Source: an uncultured Gammaproteobacteria bacterium (lineage in GTDB: Bacteria; Pseudomonadota; Gammaproteobacteria; GCA-002705445; GCA-002716945). From it: a DNA stretch of 15,759 nucleotides. Below the pieces are notes generated by a model. It was not told the origin of the DNA. It did not search any database and saw only the letters and a list, made by a program, of their open reading frames with translations. This document shows, one piece after another, positions 7,876 to 14,288 of the stretch. Within the stretch, counting starts at the first letter, position 1. Each line of letters begins with the position of its first letter. The stretch spans positions 1 to 15,759 of the forward strand of contig CAJWMM010000006.1 in assembly GCA_913043035.1 (NCBI GenBank), written 5' to 3'. A program made the translations under genes and the position numbers.

Positions 7876-8880
7876 TTAATTTAAGAAAAAAATCATTTTT
7901 AATAGTTCTTTTAGATTTCTTGGTGAAGTCTTTCTATCTGCGACGTATTTAATATGTTGGTCTGGAGAGGCAGTCTTATTTAACTCAATAGACCAAAGTG
8001 GTGTAATCTTATTTGGAAGTGTTGAATAGCGAACATCTATGATTTTGTTAGAGTCAAATGGTGAAATTGCCAGGTAACCATCTGCAAACCATCTAAATCT
8101 CTCGATATCTATAGCTTGTTGTGAATTTCTATCTAACCATTTGAGCGATTTACTTAAATCAAGTTTCTCTATACTTGTGCCCACAAGAAATTGATCTGAT
8201 GTTGTCAACCTCACTGCATCTATGTAGTAAAGATTTTCATGCTCATATATTGTCTTCCATATGATTATATTAGCAAAACTTGGCTTCACAAGTATATTAT
8301 TCGATTGATGACCCCTCTCTTCAATTTTATTTAGTATTAGATCTGTTGCTCTACTTTTTTGAACTGACGAAATAGATAGGTAAATAAAAATCCAAAATAC
8401 TGCTAAAAAAATATATGACTTATTTTTTTTAATTAATGATAATACAAGAAAAAAGAATATGGGAATTGTGAATAACGGATCAATCACAGAAATCAGATTA
8501 AAGGAAACTCTTTCATCTGTAAACGGCCAAAATAGTTGTGTACCATATGATGTAAGAGCATCAATCAAACCGTGAGTTCCATAGCCAATTGTGGCAAAAA
8601 AATATATCTCTTTAAATGATAGTCCGTACTTACTTGGAACTATATTAAAAAATATTAAAGAGCAAATCAGACCTCCGACTGGAATAAAAATCAACGAGTG
8701 TGTAAATTGTCTATGGTATTCAAAAAATAAAAGAGGGTCGTTGTCTGATCTAAGAAAGATGTCTAAATCTGGTGTTAATGCAGATAAAAAACCGATTATA
8801 CCAATAATAAATAACTTGCTATTTTGAGAAAATACCTTACTCGCAGTTGCTCCTACAAGTCCTTGTGTGACTGGATCCAT
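7876..8880 (-). CDS. YdjM-like membrane-bound metal-dependent hydrolase family protein
   Basis: A 334-residue membrane protein. The N-terminal half has the family pattern MDPVTQGLVGA, then TPDLD (36-40), HRQFTHS (56-62) and GTHGLIDALTSYGTQLFWPF (101-120). These histidines and aspartates are the presumed metal ligands of the YbcI/YdjM family (DUF457). Four or so hydrophobic segments occupy roughly residues 20-80, 90-110 and 130-175. The C-terminal half, about 190-334, is soluble and poorly recognisable. The substrate is unknown for the whole family; E. coli YdjM is LexA-controlled, but no LexA box is evident here. A usable ribosome site AAAGG lies 8 bases before the ATG. It sits 35 bases after alkA and 19 before the DsrC-like pair, probably in one operon with both. 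Confidence 0.85.
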   Translation of the reverse strand: MDPVTQGLVGATASKVFSQNSKLFIIGIIGFLSALTPDLDIFLRSDNDPLLFFEYHRQFTHSLIFIPVGGLICSLIFFNIVPSKYGLSFKEIYFFATIGYGTHGLIDALTSYGTQLFWPFTDERVSFNLISVIDPLFTIPIFFFLVLSLIKKNKSYIFLAVFWIFIYLSISSVQKSRATDLILNKIEERGHQSNNILVKPSFANIIIWKTIYEHENLYYIDAVRLTTSDQFLVGTSIEKLDLSKSLKWLDRNSQQAIDIERFRWFADGYLAISPFDSNKIIDVRYSTLPNKITPLWSIELNKTASPDQHIKYVADRKTSPRNLKELLKMIFFLN

Positions 8881-8915
8881 TTCAAATACCTTTTTTTATA
8901 TAAATTCATGGTGAA

Positions 8916-9551
8916 CTAATACTGCACAACTTCTGGGTCTGTAACCCTCCAGATATACCAAACACCTACGGTTATATATGGATTCCAGTTACTAGTAATT
9001 TTAATAATTCTTTTTTCAGCATCTTGACTAAGATTGTACACTTTTTTCATACTATTTATAAAACCTACGTCACCCATCGGTAATATATTAGGTCTAAGCA
9101 TCTGAAATATAAGGTACATTTGAGCTGTCCATTCCCCTATCCCATATAATTTACAAAGTTCTGATATCACATGATCATCATCAAGTTTATTTAAATTTGA
9201 GAAATAATTTGGCTTGTTACAAGCCAGCTTTGCAAGATCCTTTAAGTATAGTACTTTACGATGAGAAAGGCCGGAGTTTTTTAACTTAGCAGTTGAAGCA
9301 GAATTGATATTCCCTCTGTTTATTTTTCCAATATTTTTTTTAATTTTCTCTGTAATACTATTTGCAGCAAGTATAGATATTTGTTGCCCAATAATAGCAT
9401 TTGCGAGAGTCTCAAATCCAGTACAAGTTCTTTGCAAATATTTATTATCATCAGTTTCAGCAATAATTTTCATAAGAACTCTATCATTTTCAATCAAAAA
9501 AGCTTTTGCCTCTTCCCAATACTGTGGTTTATTGTATTTTTTTATAATCAT
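8916..9551 (-). CDS. alkA: AlkA-type DNA-3-methyladenine glycosylase
   Basis: A 211-residue HhH-GPD base-excision enzyme that removes alkylated purines from DNA. Features in order: the family start of the glycosylase fold FETLANAIIGQQISILAA (46-63), LSHRKVLYLKDLA (95-107), helix-hairpin-helix LYGIGEWTAQMYL (135-147) and catalytic Asp161 in LPMGDVGF. The hairpin has no lysine at the catalytic position of OGG/Nth-type lyases, so it should be a monofunctional glycosylase. It lacks the N-terminal domain of E. coli AlkA (282 residues), as many bacterial homologues do. The ATG at 9551 directly follows the U-tract of a strong terminator and has no Shine-Dalgarno; no good alternative start lies within the conserved N-terminus. 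How it is transcribed is thus unclear. The YdjM-like gene follows. Confidence 0.9.
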   Translation of the reverse strand: MIIKKYNKPQYWEEAKAFLIENDRVLMKIIAETDDNKYLQRTCTGFETLANAIIGQQISILAANSITEKIKKNIGKINRGNINSASTAKLKNSGLSHRKVLYLKDLAKLACNKPNYFSNLNKLDDDHVISELCKLYGIGEWTAQMYLIFQMLRPNILPMGDVGFINSMKKVYNLSQDAEKRIIKITSNWNPYITVGVWYIWRVTDPEVVQY

Positions 9552-9552
9552 T

Positions 9553-9581
9553 AAAAAAAAGAGACGCTTTCGCGTCTCTTT
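9553..9581 (-). terminator. Strong Rho-independent terminator after the DUF2892 gene
   Basis: AAAGAGACGC (9558-9567) and GCGTCTCTTT (9572-9581) form a perfect 10-bp stem with a 4-base loop. Read on the minus strand the loop is GAAA, a stable GNRA tetraloop, and the stem runs into eight consecutive U (9560-9553). It follows the stop of the small membrane gene by 21 bases and ends one base before the alkA ATG. Confidence 0.93.
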
Positions 9582-9602
9582 GTAAATATTACAGTTATTA
9601 CT

Positions 9603-9812
9603 TTACTGACCTTTATTGGTACTAATACCAAAAGGTAAATAAAGTGGACACCATCCTAGTGAACCAGTAAGTATAGGAATTACGCCAATCCAAGCCCATA
9701 GTGGCATACCCATTCCCATACCTATGTATAGAATTGCGATGCCAGCTACGATTCTCAGCATACGTTCTATTCCGCCAATATTTGTTGGCATTGTTTTTGG
9801 TGTTGTTGCCAT
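9603..9812 (-). CDS. Small DUF2892 membrane protein
   Basis: A 69-residue protein with two hydrophobic segments (about 19-36 and 39-52) and the family ending GWCPLYLPFGIST. It belongs to DUF2892, which resembles the membrane domain of the rhodanese YgaP; here no rhodanese domain is attached. The single cysteine C54 in GWCPLY is the family's conserved one. It may help move or sense sulfur at the inner membrane, but this is only inferred from YgaP. The start is certain: a full AGGAGG (9819-9824) lies 6 bases before ATG. It has its own promoter and terminator and so forms a one-gene transcript between iscU and alkA. A strong ribosome site plus strong terminator suggest high expression. Confidence 0.85.
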   Translation of the reverse strand: MATTPKTMPTNIGGIERMLRIVAGIAILYIGMGMGMPLWAWIGVIPILTGSLGWCPLYLPFGISTNKGQ

Positions 9813-9852
9813 ATTAGGCCTCCTAAAATATTATTAATTCAGTAATACAATT

Positions 9853-9881
9853 AATATATGAAATAATTATTAAAATTTCAA
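9853..9881 (-). promoter_or_regulatory. Sigma-70-type promoter of the DUF2892 gene
   Basis: On the minus strand TTGAAA (9881-9876) and TATATT (9858-9853) each match five of six consensus bases and are separated by 17 bases. The predicted start, near 9846, leaves a leader of about 33 bases that contains the AGGAGG site. Confidence 0.65.
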
Positions 9882-9895
9882 TAAATTAATTTTTT

Positions 9896-10276
9896 TTACT
9901 TACGCTTTTTCTTGTAATCATCTATAGCTGCACTGATAGCATCCTCAGCTAAAACAGAACAGTGTATCTTTACGGGTGGTAAAGCTAGTTCCTCTGCAAT
10001 ATCTGTATTTTTTATCAACGATGCTTCTGTTAAGCTTTTGCCTTTAACCCACTCTGTTAGTAGTGAGCTAGATGCAATAGCAGATCCGCAACCATAAGTT
10101 TTAAATTTAGCGTCTTCTATAATCCCTTCATCATTAACTTTAATTTGAAGCTTCATTACGTCGCCACAGGCAGGTGCTCCCACCATGCCTGTGCCAACAG
10201 AACCATCATCCTTATCGAACGATCCAACGTTCCTAGGATTCTCGTAATGATCTAGGACTTTATTGCTATATGCCAT
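9896..10276 (-). CDS. iscU: IscU, iron-sulfur cluster assembly scaffold
   Basis: A 126-residue scaffold protein on which Fe-S clusters are built before transfer to client proteins. All three cluster cysteines are present: C37 (GAPACGD), C63 (YGCGSA) and C106 (KIHCSVLAEDAI), with D39 and H105. The chaperone-binding motif LPPVK (99-103) is intact, so an HscA partner should exist elsewhere. The ATG at 10276 has an AGGAG site. The gene follows the iscR-like regulator by 23 bases. In E. coli the order is iscR-iscS-iscU-iscA-hscBA-fdx; here neither iscS before nor iscA, hscBA or fdx after is found, and a monocistronic membrane gene follows instead. The protein itself is a standard, apparently functional IscU. 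Confidence 0.97.
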   Translation of the reverse strand: MAYSNKVLDHYENPRNVGSFDKDDGSVGTGMVGAPACGDVMKLQIKVNDEGIIEDAKFKTYGCGSAIASSSLLTEWVKGKSLTEASLIKNTDIAEELALPPVKIHCSVLAEDAISAAIDDYKKKRK

Positions 10277-10299
10277 TAAGTTCTCCTCTTAATCACGAT

Positions 10300-10764
10300 T
10301 TAGGCAGCGTCCCATTCTTTTTTTACTGAAGTATCTTCGGTAATCAGAGACTCTTCAGTTACAGACTCATCTTCTATCACAGTATCTGCACTGTTGTCTA
10401 TAAGTGAGCTTAGGGTAACTGTTTCAAGATATTTGCATAACTTATCACTGAACTTAGTCCATATCAATTCATCCTGTTTTGAATGATCTGATACTCTTGT
10501 TGTATCTGAATTAATTGCTTTAATGATTTGAGCAATTGTAATTTCACTTGGATCCGCTGAAAGTCTATAACCTCCGCCAGGTCCTCTTACACCTGCAACT
10601 AAGTTATTTTTGCGTAATAATGCAAAAAGTTGCTCAAGATATGAAAGTGATATTCCTTGATGTTTTGAAATTTCCAATAACGTTTTTGGCGTATTAGAAT
10701 TATTCAACGCAATGTTTATCATAGCCCTTATGGCATATCTTCCTTTTGCTGATAGTTTCATCAT
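10300..10764 (-). CDS. iscR: IscR-like Rrf2-family regulator lacking the Fe-S ligands
   Basis: A 154-residue Rrf2-family winged-helix regulator. Residues 1-80 match IscR well: helix-turn-helix about 27-50 (LSYLEQLFALLRK, with the Glu that discriminates IscR sites at 44) and wing RGPGGGYRLSA (60-70). E. coli IscR binds a [2Fe-2S] cluster through C92, C98, C104 and H107. The corresponding stretch here (TTRVSDHSKQDELIWTKFSDKL, about 88-109) has none of the three cysteines and is about seven residues shorter. The only cysteine is C110, not at a ligand position. The tail, 125-154, is acidic and not recognised. Start is ATG 10764 or the next codon, ATG 10761; GGAGAG lies just before both. It probably represses its own promoter through the palindrome at 10783-10807 and controls iscU. 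Family certain; sensing mode unknown. Confidence 0.9.
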   Translation of the reverse strand: MMKLSAKGRYAIRAMINIALNNSNTPKTLLEISKHQGISLSYLEQLFALLRKNNLVAGVRGPGGGYRLSADPSEITIAQIIKAINSDTTRVSDHSKQDELIWTKFSDKLCKYLETVTLSSLIDNSADTVIEDESVTEESLITEDTSVKKEWDAA

Positions 10765-10782
10765 TTCTCTCCATATTAGTTA

Positions 10783-10807
10783 ATACCATATCAATATAGT
10801 ATGGTAT
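10783..10807. promoter_or_regulatory. Palindromic operator resembling the IscR type 1 site
   Basis: A perfect inverted repeat, ATACCATA-N9-TATGGTAT, spans 25 bases. Its length, its ATA/TAT ends and 19 of 25 positions fit the E. coli IscR type 1 consensus (ATASYYGACTRWWWYAGTCRRSTAT). It overlaps the -10 box and predicted start of the iscR-like gene, as expected for autorepression. Binding is inferred from position and similarity. Confidence 0.65.
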
Positions 10808-10824
10808 AGTTTCCATTATTTCAA
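10796..10824 (-). promoter_or_regulatory. Promoter of the iscR-like/iscU operon
   Basis: On the minus strand TTGAAA (10824-10819, five of six) is followed after 17 bases by TACTAT (10801-10796, four of six). The start would lie near 10789, inside the palindrome, with a leader of about 25 bases containing GGAGAG. Confidence 0.65.
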
Positions 10825-10897
10825 GTATGGATAAAAAAACGTGTATTTTAGTATCCAAAGTATGTTTCCTAGAATTAGTAAATATTAATAGCATAAA

Positions 10898-11329
10898 CTA
10901 TTGATATATATGTTTTTTTTCAATCATATATTTAAGCCAATTATAGACACCTAAATTTATGGCAATTTTATTATCTATTTGGCTATGAAATTCTCTGGAC
11001 TCTTTTAGTGTCTTGGCCTCTAAAAGCTTAGCATCCTTATAAAGAGTATAAATTAAATGTGGTTTCAGAGAATACGACGATGTTTGAGCGCTATTAGCAT
11101 GATGCTTAAATTTATGGTAAAGACGAAATATATTTGTGTACTTTGATACCGATATGGGCTCATATAGGACTAAATTATCTTTAAGAAGAATTGTAGATGT
11201 TTTCTGCTGATCACTAATAAACTCTAGCGCAATCATTAGTAACTGATAGTTTTTTTCATAAATTTGCATTAGATGATTAAAGTTAAGCAGTTTATGGCTT
11301 GATCTATATTTATTAACTAATATATCCAT
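10898..11329 (-). CDS. DUF1249 (YqiB-like) protein of unknown function
   Basis: A 143-residue protein that I place in DUF1249, with E. coli YqiB as a member. The N-terminal pattern LMQIYEKNYQLL (20-31) matches the family's LM-x-x-E-x-N-x-x-x-L. The C-terminal half keeps the framework L-x-x-LYKDAKLLEA, then Q-x-D-x-K-x-x-x-N-x-x-x-x-x-WL (about 115-133; QIDNKIAINLGVYNWLKYM). The typical YDYPN segment is not evident, so the protein is a diverged member. There is no signal peptide and no membrane segment. Function is unknown in the family; in enterobacteria it neighbours nudF and cpdA, but here it stands alone, divergent from infA and 74 bases before the iscR promoter. The ATG at 11329 has no Shine-Dalgarno. 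Confidence 0.75.
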   Translation of the reverse strand: MDILVNKYRSSHKLLNFNHLMQIYEKNYQLLMIALEFISDQQKTSTILLKDNLVLYEPISVSKYTNIFRLYHKFKHHANSAQTSSYSLKPHLIYTLYKDAKLLEAKTLKESREFHSQIDNKIAINLGVYNWLKYMIEKKHIYQ

Positions 11330-11340
11330 AAGTATTTAAT

Positions 11341-11369
11341 AAAATATTTGTTATAATAATAATTTACAA
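11341..11369 (-). promoter_or_regulatory. Possible promoter of the DUF1249 gene
   Basis: On the minus strand TTGTAA (11369-11364) and TATTTT (11346-11341) are 17 bases apart, each four of six. In such AT-rich DNA this could be chance. It would start transcription only about 5 bases before the ATG and would overlap the infA promoter. Confidence 0.3.
11349..11357 (+). promoter_or_regulatory. Extended -10 promoter of infA
   Basis: TGT-TATAAT is a consensus extended -10 element ending 25 bases before the infA ATG, which leaves a leader of about 19 bases. No convincing -35 is present, which extended -10 promoters tolerate. Confidence 0.6.
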
Positions 11370-11382
11370 TTTTAAATATATT

Positions 11383-11601
11383 ATGTCAAAAGATGAACAA
11401 ATTGAAATGTCAGGTAAAGTTATTGAGACTCTTCCCAATACTATGTTTAGAGTTGAATTGGAAAATGGGCATATAGTAACAGCTCATATATCAGGTAAAA
11501 TACGAAAACATTATATAAGAATTTTAAGAGGTGACTCAGTAATGGTCGCTCTTACACCATATGATCTATCTAAAGGTAGAATTATCTTTAGAGACAAATA
11601 A
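11383..11601 (+). CDS. infA: Translation initiation factor IF-1
   Basis: A 72-residue OB-fold protein that occupies the ribosomal A site during initiation. It matches E. coli IF-1 nearly throughout: IEMSGKVIETLPNTMFRVEL, ENGHIVTAHISGKIRKHYIRIL and LTPYDLSKGRIIFR. Its length equals that of the family. The A/U-rich leader contains no Shine-Dalgarno, which is notable for a highly expressed gene. It is a single plus-strand gene between two minus-strand genes, and its stop is only 4 bases from the convergent icd stop, with no terminator stem seen between them. Confidence 0.98.
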   Translation: MSKDEQIEMSGKVIETLPNTMFRVELENGHIVTAHISGKIRKHYIRILRGDSVMVALTPYDLSKGRIIFRDK

Positions 11602-11605
11602 TTAA

Positions 11606-12925
11606 TTACATATTATCGATAACAGCATCGCCAAACCCTTCTGTGCTAACTAGTGTTGCTCCAGGGACAAGTTTCATAAGCTCTCGTTTTATTTCCTCGG
11701 TAGTGTGTTTTTCTTTTGATTTAGGTCTAATAAATTTTTTTCCTGCTCTTGCTCTTGCCAAATCGAATGTTAGTTGCTTTTTTTGTATAGCACCTTTGAC
11801 CCCTTTTAACACAAAATCTGCAGCTTCATCCCATCCCATATGTCTTAACATCATTTCACCCGATAAAATTATAGAGCTTGGATTAACTCTATTTTTTCCC
11901 GCGAAAGTTTCTGCGGATCCATGTGTTGCCTCAAAAACTGCATATCCATCGCCAATATTAGCTCCAGGTGCAATACCTATTCCTCCAACTTGTGCAGCTA
12001 ATGCATCAGAAATGTAATCACCATTAAGATTAAGTGTTGCTATGACTTCGTGCTGCTCCGGAACTAAAATTATTTGTTGTAAGAAATTATCAGCTATACA
12101 GTCTTTAACTATGAGTGTATGGCTAGACTTAGGACAAGTAATTGTATAAGTACCGTTGTCATTGATTGAGCCATGATATTTATTCTTGACTAAATCATAT
12201 GCCCAATCTCTAAATGCACCTTCAGTAAATTTCATTATGTTGCCTTTATGTACGATAGTAAGAATTTCTTTTTTTTCATTAAGCGCAAATTCTATTGCCA
12301 TATTAATTAACCGTTCTGAGCCCTCTCTAGAGACAGGCTTAATTCCAATACCACATTCATTCTCGAAACGGAATGGTGATTCACCAAGCTCATTTGATAT
12401 AAATTCAATAATTTTTTTTGCACCATCTGAGTTAGGTTCCCATTCTATGCCCGTGTATAAATCTTCTGTGTTTTCTCTAAAAACAACCATATCAGTTAAA
12501 TTAGATTCTATCATCGGACTATTTGTACCAGGGAAATATCGAATTGGTCTTACGCATGCAAATAAATCTAGTTTCTGTCTTATGCTAACATTAATAGATT
12601 TAAACCCATCACCAATGGGTGTTGTAAGAGGTCCTTTGATTGAGACTCGATACTTTTTCATTGCATCAATTGTCTCTTTAGGAAGAAGTTCACCACAAAT
12701 ATCTATTGCTTGCTGACCTGCATATATTTCCATCCATTTTATTTCTTTAGAAACACCATAAGCTTTGCCAATTGCATAATTCAGCACTCTCTTCATGACT
12801 GGCGTGACATCAATACCGATACCATCGCCAATAATATATGGAACTATAGGCTTATTAGGAGTTTGAATTACTCCATCTTTATACGCTATTATCTGACCAT
12901 CACTGGGTTCATTAAATTTAATCAT
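11606..12925 (-). CDS. icd: Isocitrate dehydrogenase, NADP-type family
   Basis: A 439-residue homodimeric TCA enzyme that converts isocitrate to 2-oxoglutarate. The substrate loop TTPIGDGFKSINVSIRQ contains S110, the counterpart of the serine phosphorylated by AceK in E. coli, plus the following arginines. NGDYISDALAAQVGGIGIAPGANIG and EATHGS mark the metal and cofactor region. Two oddities: the cofactor pair Lys344-Tyr345 of E. coli is Thr340-Phe341 here (AETFAGKNRVNP), neither the NADP pair nor the Asp-Ile pair of NAD enzymes, while Arg391 (E. coli R395) is kept; and about 27 extra residues, charged (KSKEKHTTEEIKREL), lie before the C-terminal FGDAVIDNM. It follows aceA by 29 bases without a Shine-Dalgarno. 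Function is firm; cofactor preference is open. No aceK is present in the window. Confidence 0.95.
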   Translation of the reverse strand: MIKFNEPSDGQIIAYKDGVIQTPNKPIVPYIIGDGIGIDVTPVMKRVLNYAIGKAYGVSKEIKWMEIYAGQQAIDICGELLPKETIDAMKKYRVSIKGPLTTPIGDGFKSINVSIRQKLDLFACVRPIRYFPGTNSPMIESNLTDMVVFRENTEDLYTGIEWEPNSDGAKKIIEFISNELGESPFRFENECGIGIKPVSREGSERLINMAIEFALNEKKEILTIVHKGNIMKFTEGAFRDWAYDLVKNKYHGSINDNGTYTITCPKSSHTLIVKDCIADNFLQQIILVPEQHEVIATLNLNGDYISDALAAQVGGIGIAPGANIGDGYAVFEATHGSAETFAGKNRVNPSSIILSGEMMLRHMGWDEAADFVLKGVKGAIQKKQLTFDLARARAGKKFIRPKSKEKHTTEEIKRELMKLVPGATLVSTEGFGDAVIDNM

Positions 12926-12954
12926 AACAATTTAATTAGAAAATACTGTTAATG

Positions 12955-14235
12955 TTACTTTTCAAACTGCTCTTCTTCTGTAGAACCTGTAAGCGCAGTA
13001 GTGGAAGATGTGCCGCCTTGGATAACTTGAGTTACTGTGTCAAAATAACCAGTACCAACTTCTCTTTGATGTTTAGTAGCAGTGTAACCATCCTTCTCTG
13101 ATGAAAACTCAGCTTCTTGTAGTTTTACATAAGCAGTCATTTGACTTTCGTTATAACCTTTTGCTAGTTCAAACATGCTATGATTTAATGCATGGAAACC
13201 AGCTAGAGTAATAAATTGAAATTTATAGCCCATTGCCCCTAATTCTCTTTGAAACTTAGCAATCTGAGAATCATCCAACTTTTTCTTCCAATTAAATGAA
13301 GGGGAGCAATTATACGCGAGTAATTGTTCTGGATGCTCTTTTTTTAATGCTTCCGCAAATTGTTTTGCAAATGCTAAATCAGGAACACCAGTCTCACACC
13401 ATACTAAATCTGCATAAGGTGCATATGCTAAGCCACGTGAAATAGCTTGTTCTATTCCATTTTTCACTCTATAGAACCCTTCTGCAGTTCTGTCACCAGT
13501 ACAGAATTCTTTATCTCTAGGATCTATATCACTTGTAATTAGATTAGCTGCCTCTGCGTCTGTTCTTGCTAGAAGGACAGTTGGCACCTCTGACACATCC
13601 GCTGCTAATCTCGCAGCAGCAAGTTTTTGCACAGCTTCCTGTGTTGGTACAAGAACTTTTCCGCCCATGTGTCCGCATTTCTTTGCTGAAGCTAATTGGT
13701 CTTCAAAATGAACGCCAGCTGCACCAGCTTCAATCATAGCTTTCATTAACTCGAATGCATTTAATACGCCTCCAAATCCAGCTTCGGCATCAGCAACTAT
13801 AGGTAACATATAATCAACAATATCGTTTCCCTCAGCAATATTTAATTGATCTGCTCTACGAAGTGCGTTGTTAATTCTTTTTACAACACTTGGAACACTG
13901 TCTACGGGGTAAAGAGATTGGTCAGGATACATTTGCATGCCTGTATTAGCATCACCAGCAACTTGCCAGCCAGATAAATAGACTGCTTTTAAGCCAGCTT
14001 TAGCTTGCTGCATTGCTTGATTACCAGTCAATGCACCAAGAGCATTTACAAAATCTTCAGTATTAATTAAATTCCATAGTTTTTCAGCACCATGTTTAGC
14101 TAAAGTATGCTCTATTCTCACGCTACCACTACATTTAGCTACTTCTTCAGCAGAGTAGTCTCTTTTCACATTCTTCCATCTTGGATTTATATCCCATTCT
14201 TTTTGGATATCACTTACAGATCTTAGTTTATTCAT
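12955..14235 (-). CDS. aceA: Isocitrate lyase
   Basis: A 426-residue enzyme that splits isocitrate into glyoxylate and succinate, bypassing the CO2-releasing steps of the TCA cycle so that C2 compounds can be assimilated. Signature elements are SGWQVAGDAN (88-97), ADAEAGFGG (148-156), the catalytic KKCGHMGGK with C187, and the late NCSPSFNWKKKL and FQFITLAGFHALNHSMFELA blocks. The length is close to the E. coli enzyme (434). The start at ATG 14235 has AGAGG 6 bases before it. The gene looks somewhat richer in G+C than its neighbours, probably because of codon use in a highly expressed gene. icd follows 29 bases downstream, so the two enzymes competing for isocitrate share a transcript. No malate synthase is in the window. 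Confidence 0.97.
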   Translation of the reverse strand: MNKLRSVSDIQKEWDINPRWKNVKRDYSAEEVAKCSGSVRIEHTLAKHGAEKLWNLINTEDFVNALGALTGNQAMQQAKAGLKAVYLSGWQVAGDANTGMQMYPDQSLYPVDSVPSVVKRINNALRRADQLNIAEGNDIVDYMLPIVADAEAGFGGVLNAFELMKAMIEAGAAGVHFEDQLASAKKCGHMGGKVLVPTQEAVQKLAAARLAADVSEVPTVLLARTDAEAANLITSDIDPRDKEFCTGDRTAEGFYRVKNGIEQAISRGLAYAPYADLVWCETGVPDLAFAKQFAEALKKEHPEQLLAYNCSPSFNWKKKLDDSQIAKFQRELGAMGYKFQFITLAGFHALNHSMFELAKGYNESQMTAYVKLQEAEFSSEKDGYTATKHQREVGTGYFDTVTQVIQGGTSSTTALTGSTEEEQFEK

Positions 14236-14256
14236 TGTTACCTCTTGGACATGGAT

Positions 14257-14285
14257 ATACTATAATTTAGCGTAGATGATACTAT
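14257..14285. repeat. Direct repeat ATACTAT in the aceA-mnmA intergenic region
   Basis: ATACTAT occurs at 14257-14263 and again at 14279-14285, with starts 22 bases apart, about two helical turns. The copies cover the -10 and the -35 area of the aceA promoter. They could be a regulator site or chance similarity to -10 boxes. Confidence 0.35.
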
Positions 14286-14288
14286 TAA
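14259..14288 (-). promoter_or_regulatory. Probable promoter of aceA-icd
   Basis: On the minus strand TATAGT (14264-14259, five of six) is preceded after 18 bases by TTAATA (14288-14283, four of six). The predicted start, near 14252, leaves a short leader with the AGAGG ribosome site. Confidence 0.5.
14261..14266 (+). promoter_or_regulatory. -10 box of mnmA, overlapping the aceA -10 box
   Basis: A perfect TATAAT lies on the plus strand 47 bases before the mnmA ATG. The best -35 at 17 bases is the poor TTACCT (14238-14243). The box overlaps the divergent aceA -10, so the two promoters could compete for polymerase. Confidence 0.45.

Noticed and set aside
8881..9602. LexA-type operator for alkA or the YdjM-like gene
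   Set aside because: No CTGT-N8-ACAG palindrome was found by eye upstream of either gene.
10700..10894. 64-codon minus-strand open frame across the iscR promoter
   Set aside because: It overlaps iscR in another frame and covers the promoter and palindrome; it has no family resemblance.
10825..10897. GGATA/TATCC hairpin with internal T-run as a terminator for the DUF1249 gene
   Set aside because: The stem is 5 bp with a long loop, and the T-run is inside the loop, not after the stem.
12186..12716. 176-codon plus-strand open frame opposite icd
   Set aside because: The icd frame beneath it is strongly conserved, and this frame's residues look like an antisense translation.
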